This document shows positions 14,989-19,721 of a DNA stretch of 19,721 nucleotides, one piece after another. The first letter of the stretch is position 1; the number at the start of each line of letters is the position of its first letter. The notes beneath the pieces are model-generated. The model saw only the letters and a list, made by a program, of their open reading frames with translations. It had not been told where the DNA came from and made no database searches. A program made the position numbers and the translations under genes. The stretch comes from Bacillota bacterium (GTDB lineage Bacteria > Bacillota_E > JAJZYS01 > JAJYTV01): NCBI GenBank assembly GCA_021845645.1, contig JAJZVM010000072.1, positions 1 to 19,721 of the forward strand. The letters are read 5' to 3'.

Positions 14989-17174
14989 TGGCAGACGTCA
15001 TTTGGCTCGACTACAACGACGCACCCGAACAGCAGGGAATGGCACTCCCCGATACCGATTCGCTGCGCCGAGGCCTGCTCGAGCGCCTGGAGGCGGTGCT
15101 GCTCTACCTGTTCCCGCAGGGCCGCATCCGCGGCGGTAAATTCTATGTCGGCGATATCGACGGCAATCGCGGCAAGAGCCTGGTGGTCGAGCTCGATGGT
15201 GAACGGCGTGGGCTGTGGAAGGATTTTGCGACCGACGAAGGCGGCGACGTCATCGATCTGTGGGCCCGTTCCCGTGGACTCTCCGCCCGGCACGACTTCC
15301 CCCGGATCGCGGAGGAAATCCGTCAATGGCTCGGGCTTGCACCATCCATCGGTCACACCCCGGAGCGATCGAATGCCCGCAGCGCCCCCGTCGACGAACT
15401 CGGCCCTTATACCGCCAAGTGGGACTACCTCACGGCGGATGGCAGACTGATCGCCTGCGTCTACCGCTACGACCCGCCCACCGGCAAGGAGTACCGCCCC
15501 TGGGACGTGCGCGCCCGCATGTGGCGCGCCCCCGATCCGCGTCCGCTCTACAACCTGCCGGCCGTGGCCAATGCGCGTGACGTGGTGCTGGTCGAGGGCG
15601 AGAAGGCGGCTTGCGCCCTGATCGGGACGGGCATCACGGCGACCACGGCCATGAACGGCGCGCGGGCGCCGATCGACAAGACCGACTGGACGCCGCTCGC
15701 GGGCAAGCACGTGCTGGTCTGGCCGGATCGCGACGTCCCGGGCTGGGACTACGCGGAGAACGCCGCCCGTGCCTGCGTGACGGCGGGCGCGGCGTCGGTC
15801 GCCATCCTCGTGCCGCCCATGGATAAACCGGACAAGTGGGACGCGGCCGATGCCGTGGCCGAGGGCTTCGACTGCGCCACCTTCATTCGTGAGGGCGAGC
15901 GCAGGGTCGTCAAGGGGGCGGCGCCGACACTGCCGACCTTCACCCTGGGTGCGCTGCTCGACGACGACTCGCCGTTGCCGCCCGATCTCATCGCACCGCG
16001 CGTGCTCACACCCGGCGGCCTGCTGGTATTCGGCGGTGCGCCCAAGGTCGGCAAGAGTGACTTTCTGCTCGCATGGCTCACGCACATGGCGGCGGGCGCC
16101 ACCTTCCTCGCCATGACGCCGCCGCGCCCGCTGCGGGTGTTCTATCTGCAAGCCGAGGTGCAGTACCACTACCTGCGCGAGCGTGTGAAGGAGATCCGCC
16201 TACCGCCCAGTCGCATCGGTGAAGCGCGCGTCAACTTCGTCGCCACGTCGCAGCTGCGGCTGATCCTGGACGACGCTGGCTTGGCCCAGGTGATCCCCGC
16301 GATCAAGCAGGCATTCGGCGACGAGCTGCCGGACATCATCGCCATCGACCCCATTCGCAACGTCTTCGACGGCGGGGACGCCGGCGGCGAGAACGACAAC
16401 GCCGCCATGCTGTTCTTCCTGTCGCAGCGGGTCGAGCGCCTGCGCGATGCGGTGAACCCGGACGCCGGCATCGTGCTGGCCCACCACACCAAGAAGCTCG
16501 GCAAGAAGCAGTTCGAGGAGGACCCGTTCCAGGCGCTGGCCGGGGCCGGGAGTCTGCGCGGCTACTACACCACCGGCATGCTGCTGTTTCGCCCCGACGA
16601 GACGCGCACCACGCGCCAGCTCTTCTTCGAGCTGCGCAACGGCGCGGCCATCCCCTCGATGCACGTGGACAAGATCCGCGGCGAGTGGCGGGAGGTCGAT
16701 GCCAACGAGCGGCTGGTGATGAAAGACTACGGCGAGCGCCTCGATGCCGAGCGCCGGCGCAAGCGCGACGCCATCCTGCAGATCCTGTTCGACGAGGCGG
16801 CCCAAGGGCGCTGCTACACCGCCAACCAGTTCGCGGAAAGCTTCGAGGGCAAGGCGGGGCTCGGTGGCGAGCGCACCATCCGCGAGCGCCTCTCCGCGCT
16901 CTCGACCCAGGGCTACATCAAGTACTTCCGCAACGCGCAGGACTACGGCCTGCCGCCCGCCCGCACCAAGTTCGGCTACCTGTGCGTCGAGGCGATGGTG
17001 CTGCGCTCGATTGTCGGCGAGCCCGATCCAGCCACGGGCGAAGTATCGCTGCGCGAACTGCCGGTGCTGCCCACCCACTTCAAATGCCCGCAATCGGGGG
17101 CCGCATTGCCGGTCGAGAACCCCGAGGTGTGGGTTTACCAAGACGACCTGAACGACCCCGAGGAGCCCGCATGA
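14988..17174 (+). CDS. Primase-helicase: Toprim domain fused to RepA-like ATPase
   Basis: This 728-residue replication protein has several parts in order. The N-terminus has the primase-associated signature GLWKDFATDEGGDVIDLWA (76-94). The Toprim domain has VEGEKAA (E203, E205) and DRD (D247, D249). The RecA-fold ATPase of the RepA/AAA_25 type has Walker A GGAPKVGKS (349-357), Walker B IIAIDPIRNVFDGGD (D454), and LAHHTKKLGKK with LAGAGSLRG further on. The C-terminal winged-helix segment (GLGGERTIRERLSALSTQGYIKYF) is followed by a short tail. It likely primes and unwinds DNA at the element's replication fork. The start ATG 14988 shares a base with the previous stop (TGATG). Confidence 0.92.
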   Translation: MADVIWLDYNDAPEQQGMALPDTDSLRRGLLERLEAVLLYLFPQGRIRGGKFYVGDIDGNRGKSLVVELDGERRGLWKDFATDEGGDVIDLWARSRGLSARHDFPRIAEEIRQWLGLAPSIGHTPERSNARSAPVDELGPYTAKWDYLTADGRLIACVYRYDPPTGKEYRPWDVRARMWRAPDPRPLYNLPAVANARDVVLVEGEKAACALIGTGITATTAMNGARAPIDKTDWTPLAGKHVLVWPDRDVPGWDYAENAARACVTAGAASVAILVPPMDKPDKWDAADAVAEGFDCATFIREGERRVVKGAAPTLPTFTLGALLDDDSPLPPDLIAPRVLTPGGLLVFGGAPKVGKSDFLLAWLTHMAAGATFLAMTPPRPLRVFYLQAEVQYHYLRERVKEIRLPPSRIGEARVNFVATSQLRLILDDAGLAQVIPAIKQAFGDELPDIIAIDPIRNVFDGGDAGGENDNAAMLFFLSQRVERLRDAVNPDAGIVLAHHTKKLGKKQFEEDPFQALAGAGSLRGYYTTGMLLFRPDETRTTRQLFFELRNGAAIPSMHVDKIRGEWREVDANERLVMKDYGERLDAERRRKRDAILQILFDEAAQGRCYTANQFAESFEGKAGLGGERTIRERLSALSTQGYIKYFRNAQDYGLPPARTKFGYLCVEAMVLRSIVGEPDPATGEVSLRELPVLPTHFKCPQSGAALPVENPEVWVYQDDLNDPEEPA

Positions 17175-17950
17175 ACACGCACAGCCAAGTTGGCAAAACC
17201 TCTGCCAACTTCCCCCCGATTTTCAGAGACGTTGGCAAGTTGGCAAACGCCTGCCAACTTGAATCCCATACTGATCAACGCGTTAGGGAGTTGTCGGCAG
17301 ATTGGCAAGTTGGCAACGCTGCCAACTTGCCAACTTCCCCAAACCCGCGTGGTTGCTGGGTTTCCGGAGATTTCCAAGTTGGCGAAAACTCCCTCCCCCC
17401 TTCGGGGGGAGAGGACCACGTCGTGTCCTCTCCCCCGACTCGAAGGGGTCTGCTCAGCTTGGGCGGTCGGGGCCGAGGACCCGGCGCGGCCATCCTGAGC
17501 CTCGACCTCGGCACCCGGACCGGTTGGGCGCTGCGCGGGCGCGACGGCTCCGTCACCAGCGGCTCGGAGTGCTTCAAGCCCCAGCGCTTCGAGGGCGGCG
17601 GCATGCGCTATCTGCGCTTCAAGCGCTGGCTCACCGAGATCAAGCAATCGGCGGACGGGTTGGATGCGGTGTACTTCGAGGAGGTCCGCCGCCACGTCGG
17701 GGTCGACGCCGCCCATGCCTACGGCGGCTTCATGGCGCATCTCACGGCCTGGTGTGAGCACCACCAGATTCCGTACCGGGGCGTGCCGGTCGGCACGATC
17801 AAGAAACACGCCACCGGCAAGGGCAACGCCGGCAAGGACGCGGTGATCGCCGCCGTCCGCGCCTGGGGCTTCGATCCGGCCGACGACAACGAGGCCGACG
17901 CGCTGGCGCTGCTGATGTGGGCGATCGCGACGCAGGAGGTGCCAGCATGA
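17171..17950 (+). CDS. RuvC-like Holliday-junction nuclease, repeat-encoded N-terminus
   Basis: The conserved part is a RuvC-fold nuclease: AAILSLDLGTRTGWALRG (catalytic D112), AVYFEEVRRH (E170/E171) and PADDNEADALALL (acidic cluster 238-243), with KKHATGKGNAGKDAVIAAV between. In phages it would resolve branched DNA. The frame opens at ATG 17171, in an ATGA overlap with the primase-helicase stop. However, residues 1-105 look unlike the family and come from DNA full of AAGTTGGCA repeats and G/C hairpins. The true start may be TTG 17459 (codon 97), ten bases after AAGGGG, giving a 163-residue protein of normal family length. The start is therefore unsettled; the nuclease domain is not. Confidence 0.85.
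   Translation: MNTHSQVGKTSANFPPIFRDVGKLANACQLESHTDQRVRELSADWQVGNAANLPTSPNPRGCWVSGDFQVGENSLPPSGGEDHVVSSPPTRRGLLSLGGRGRGPGAAILSLDLGTRTGWALRGRDGSVTSGSECFKPQRFEGGGMRYLRFKRWLTEIKQSADGLDAVYFEEVRRHVGVDAAHAYGGFMAHLTAWCEHHQIPYRGVPVGTIKKHATGKGNAGKDAVIAAVRAWGFDPADDNEADALALLMWAIATQEVPA
17187..17383. repeat. Array of AAGTTGGCA repeats in both orientations
   Basis: AAGTTGGCA occurs at 17187, 17237 and 17307, with a variant at 17376 (AAGTTGGCG). Its complement TGCCAACTT occurs at 17203, 17252, 17320 and 17328. They pair into inverted repeats. The best has 14-base perfect arms, TTGGCAAGTTGGCA (17302-17315) and TGCCAACTTGCCAA (17320-17333), around ACGC. The array lies between the primase-helicase and the RuvC core. 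It resembles an iteron or partition site more than protein-coding sequence. Confidence 0.8.
17394..17436. repeat. Two overlapping, mutually exclusive G/C hairpins (REP-like)
   Basis: Hairpin A pairs TCCCCCC (17394-17400) with GGGGGGA (17404-17410). Hairpin B pairs GGGGGAGAGGAC (17405-17416) with GTCCTCTCCCCC (17425-17436) around an eight-base loop. Both use the same G run, so only one can form at a time. The composition resembles REP/BIME-type palindromes of proteobacteria. Confidence 0.7.
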
Positions 17951-18162
17951 ATGCGCCCAGCCCCCACTATCGTTGCCCCCTCGGGCGCCTGCAACCGACT
18001 CGCCCGGACGTCGATGCCATCAAACGCGACGGCTGGCGCGACCAGGGCATCCTGGTGGTCTCGCTCGACGACGAGCGGCTCGACTGGATCGAGCGGGAGC
18101 TGGTGAAGCGCATCGGCGAGCGGCTCTACGGTCGCCAGGGAGACGGCCATGTGGAGCGTTGA
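17947..18162 (+). CDS. Small phage-type hypothetical protein (71 aa)
   Basis: This 71-residue protein is of unknown function. Its central part (VDAIKRDGWRDQGILVVSLDDERLDWIERELVKRIGERLYG) resembles short proteins I associate with the position before DUF6362 genes in proteobacterial prophages. ATG 17947 overlaps the RuvC-like stop by four bases, and its end overlaps the next gene by 14 bases. No motif indicates an activity; the tight coupling argues that it is real. Confidence 0.75.
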   Translation: MNAPSPHYRCPLGRLQPTRPDVDAIKRDGWRDQGILVVSLDDERLDWIERELVKRIGERLYGRQGDGHVER

Positions 18163-18544
18163 CGACGTCGCCGAGCGCTTCCGGGAGGCCGCCCAGACCG
18201 CGCGGCGTCTGCCGCCGGTACGCGTCCAGGGCTACTTCAACACCTGGCCGGCCATCCTGCGCCAGCCGTGGGAGACCTACTCGGGCGACGACGTGCTGTA
18301 CCGCTTTCCGCCCGACCCGGCCGCCATCGACCGCATGGAGGAGACGATGCGCTGGGTGCTGTGGCTCACCGAGGAGCAGCGCCATCTCGTCTGGATGCGC
18401 GCCGAGGAACGCGGGTGGCGGGAGATCTGCCGGCGCTTCGGCTGCGACCGCACTACGGCCTGGCGGCGGTGGCAGAAGGCGCTCGACATCGTCGCCTGCC
18501 GTCTGAACGAGCAGACCCGCCGGACCGTGGCCAGCCTTTCATGA
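18149..18544 (+). CDS. DUF6362 family phage protein with HTH
   Basis: This 131-residue protein matches the DUF6362 pattern: VQGYFNTWPAILRQPWETYSGDD, PAAIDRMEETMRWVLWLTEEQRHLVWMRAEERGWREICRRFGCDRTTAWRRWQKALDIVA. The C-terminal half is a sigma-like helix-turn-helix (about 74-112) with a recognition helix over DRTTAWRRWQKAL. It is probably a DNA-binding phage regulator, perhaps controlling the next operon. In phages I associate it with the end of the replication region before the packaging genes, which matches its place here. ATG 18149 has AGGGAG six bases upstream and overlaps the previous gene. Confidence 0.82.
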   Translation: MWSVDDVAERFREAAQTARRLPPVRVQGYFNTWPAILRQPWETYSGDDVLYRFPPDPAAIDRMEETMRWVLWLTEEQRHLVWMRAEERGWREICRRFGCDRTTAWRRWQKALDIVACRLNEQTRRTVASLS

Positions 18545-18686
18545 GTGAAGTTGCGGGTCGTTTCCAAAGTGATCCAAGCCATGCGGGCGGATGCGGAACG
18601 ATGCCGGTTTCGAGCCATTTTGGACGTGCAACACTTCACCCGTTTTTGCGCTAGGATTTCGCTAACCTCGCGAGAGAAGCATGTGC

Positions 18687-18720
18687 GAAGGCCACGGAGC
18701 GATCCGTGGCCTTCGTCGTT
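18687..18720 (+). terminator. Strong hairpin, probable terminator of the replication operon
   Basis: Perfect 12-base arms GAAGGCCACGGA (18687-18698) and TCCGTGGCCTTC (18703-18714) enclose a GCGA tetraloop. The tail GTCGTTTCTG is only weakly T-rich, so it may act as a terminator or as an RNA-stabilising structure at the operon end. Confidence 0.65.
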
Positions 18721-18816
18721 TCTGCCTTCGCGATCCGACCCGCCGAGCGCGATGGGTCCTTCCTGGCCGAAAAGCCATGCGGGGGGCGCGAGCGCGGCGC
18801 TTCGATAGCGTCAGGG

Positions 18817-18850
18817 TGCAAACCGAGGTTTGCAGGGTTTGCGGTTTGCA
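18817..18850. repeat. GGTTTGCA repeat cluster with dyad
   Basis: TGCAAACC (18817-18824) and GGTTTGCA (18827-18834) form a perfect palindrome with a two-base centre. Two further direct copies follow: GGTTTGCG (18836-18843) and GGTTTGCA (18843-18850). Confidence 0.7.
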
Positions 18851-18885
18851 GCCCTCCAGCCCGAGACCTTCTCCCCGACACCCCC

Positions 18886-18924
18886 AGCCCGCCCACGGTC
18901 CGCCGTCGGCGGGCTTCTTCGTTT
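18886..18924 (+). terminator. Terminator-like hairpin just before the methyltransferase
   Basis: The outer arms AGCCCGCC (18886-18893) and GGCGGGCT (18908-18915) and an inner stem ACGG/CCGT with loop TCCG form a long hairpin with one C-C mismatch. The tail TCTTCGTTT is moderately T-rich. It ends about 20 bases before the conserved part of the methyltransferase. Confidence 0.6.
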
Positions 18925-18938
18925 CCGAGGCACCGATT

Positions 18939-19721
18939 CTGGACACGCTCGCCGTCACGTACCGCAAGGTCGAGACGCTGATCCCCTACGCCCGCAATCC
19001 GCGCACGCACAGCGACGAGCAGATCGCGCGCATCGCCGCCAGCATCGCCGAGTTCGGCTGGACCAACCCGATCCTGGTCGATGGCGAGCACGGTGTGATC
19101 GCCGGTCACGGCCGGCTGCTGGCCGCACGCAAGCTGGGGCTCGCCGAGGTGCCGGTGATCGAGCTTGCGCACCTGACGCCTGCGCAGAAGCGCGCCTACG
19201 TGATCGCCGACAACCGGCTCGCGCTCGATGCCGGCTGGGACGAGGCCATGTTGGCGCTGGAGTTCGCCGAACTGGCCGACGCCGGCTTCGATCTGGACCT
19301 GACCGGCTTCTCGGCCTCCGAGATCGAAGGCCTGCTCGACGCCATCGAGAAGACGGAACCGTCCGCCGAAGAGGACACGAGCGCTTTGGTCCGCGACCCG
19401 GACGAGGACGACGTCACACTGCCCGCGGTGGCGGTCACACGCCCCCGCGATCTGTGGCTGATCGGTGAACACCGACTGCTCTGCGCCGACAGCCGCGACG
19501 CGGCCGCCGTCGCGCGCCTCCTCGAGGGCGAGCGGGCGCACCTGCTCTTCACCAGCCCACCGTATGCCAACCAGCGCGACTACACCACCGGCGGCATCGC
19601 GGACTGGGACGCGTTGATGCAGGGCGTGTTCGGCGCTGCCCGCGCGGCACTGCGCGAGGACGCGCAACTCCTGGTCAACCTCGGGCTCGTGCATCGCGAC
19701 AACGAGTGGCAGCCGTACTGG
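18939..19721 (+). CDS. ParB-like/DNA methyltransferase fusion (3' end cut by window)
   Basis: The visible 261 residues start with a ParB-type N-terminal domain: LIPYARNPRTHSDEQIARIAASIAEFGWTNPILVDGEHGVIAGHGRLLAARKLG, then AYVIADNRLALDAGWDE. A linker follows, then a DNA methyltransferase start: LIGEHRLLCADSRD and motif IV TSPPY (205-209), typical of N6-adenine or N4-cytosine enzymes. Such fusions are common in prophages just before the terminase. The frame is open to the last base, so the catalytic domain is incomplete here. The start is uncertain. Family-like sequence begins near CTG 18939 or ATT 18936, with GAGG (18927-18930) at ribosome-binding distance. The frame also runs back to GTG 18816 and ATG 18777, but through a repeat and a terminator-like hairpin. 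Confidence 0.85.
   Translation, partial: MDTLAVTYRKVETLIPYARNPRTHSDEQIARIAASIAEFGWTNPILVDGEHGVIAGHGRLLAARKLGLAEVPVIELAHLTPAQKRAYVIADNRLALDAGWDEAMLALEFAELADAGFDLDLTGFSASEIEGLLDAIEKTEPSAEEDTSALVRDPDEDDVTLPAVAVTRPRDLWLIGEHRLLCADSRDAAAVARLLEGERAHLLFTSPPYANQRDYTTGGIADWDALMQGVFGAARAALREDAQLLVNLGLVHRDNEWQPYW

Larger units (their letters stand above)
18545..18938. other. Mostly non-coding stretch between replication operon and methyltransferase
   Basis: No convincing gene is seen in these 394 bases. An 87-codon GTG-initiated frame (18545-18808) has no ribosome binding site, resembles no family and runs through a strong hairpin, so I reject it. The stretch holds two strong hairpins (18687-18714 and 18886-18915) and a GGTTTGCA repeat cluster (18817-18850). 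A segment around 18640-18680 (TAGGAT at 18652) might be a -10 box, but I find no matching -35. It could be a transcription boundary or a packaging site. Confidence 0.5.

Noticed and set aside
17187..17383. CRISPR array
   Set aside because: Units are only about nine bases, occur in both orientations and lack regular unique spacers; no cas genes other than a stand-alone Cas4-like phage nuclease.
18545..18808. 87-codon GTG frame after the DUF6362 gene
   Set aside because: No ribosome binding site or family match, and it passes through the 18687-18714 hairpin.
18830..19468. 212-codon plus-strand frame
   Set aside because: Arginine-rich shadow; the neighbouring frame encodes the ParB-like/methyltransferase protein.

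Overview
The window is high-GC bacterial DNA, most likely from a beta- or gammaproteobacterium. The left edge carries the 3' end of a proteobacterial-type tmRNA gene, and the gene families to its right are mostly known from proteobacterial prophages and genomic islands. No host housekeeping gene other than tmRNA is visible, so I do not name a genus. The tmRNA 3' end is a classic integration hot spot. Everything to its right looks like accessory DNA, probably one integrated prophage-like element (or an island next to a prophage) that runs off the right edge.

Layout. (1) 1-136: tmRNA 3' end and its intrinsic terminator. (2) 391-3029, plus strand: a compact four-gene operon in which each gene overlaps the next by 4 bases (ATGA). 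It encodes an AbiEi-like antitoxin, an AbiEii-like nucleotidyltransferase toxin, a GIY-YIG-like protein and a PD-(D/E)XK-like protein. It has a consensus -35 box inside a perfect dyad. This looks like defence cargo between the attachment-site candidate and the integrase, and it is the best candidate here for an undescribed composite system. (3) 5556-3061, minus strand: a translationally coupled recombination module with a small protein, a DUF2924 protein, a large serine recombinase and a HTH protein. (4) 6883-5674, minus strand: a Cro/C1-type repressor and an ImmA/IrrE metallopeptidase, divergent from a plus-strand unit. The shared control region holds operators of the form CCGAA-N3-TTYGG. (5) 7082-9560, plus strand: two unrecognised proteins (407 aa, and a 318-aa protein with a zinc ribbon and a possible winged helix), then a DUF2188 protein and a strong terminator. 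(6) 9750-18544, plus strand: a long, tightly packed phage-type replication and recombination operon. It encodes a small HTH protein, two unknown proteins, a RecA-like P-loop ATPase, a DUF669-like protein, an SF2 helicase, a DUF6511 protein, a Cas4/RecB-type nuclease with a probable Fe-S cluster, a Toprim primase-helicase, a RuvC-like nuclease, a small protein and a DUF6362 protein. (7) 18545-18938: a mostly non-coding stretch with two strong hairpins and short repeats. (8) 18939 to the right edge: a ParB-like/DNA methyltransferase fusion, cut by the window end. In phages the terminase and structural genes would usually follow.

How it fits together. The repressor-ImmA pair probably keeps the rightward unit silent, and ImmA cleavage of the repressor would induce it. 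The two unknown proteins may relay or tune this switch. The operon from 9750 supplies replication and recombination functions, the serine recombinase module supplies integration and excision, and the AbiE-nuclease operon would protect the host or stabilise the element. Three clusters of short TTGGCA/TTTGCC/TTTGCA-type repeats lie at the edges of the replication operon and inside it (9643-9693, 17187-17383, 18817-18850). They are the main DNA-level structure that the genes do not explain.
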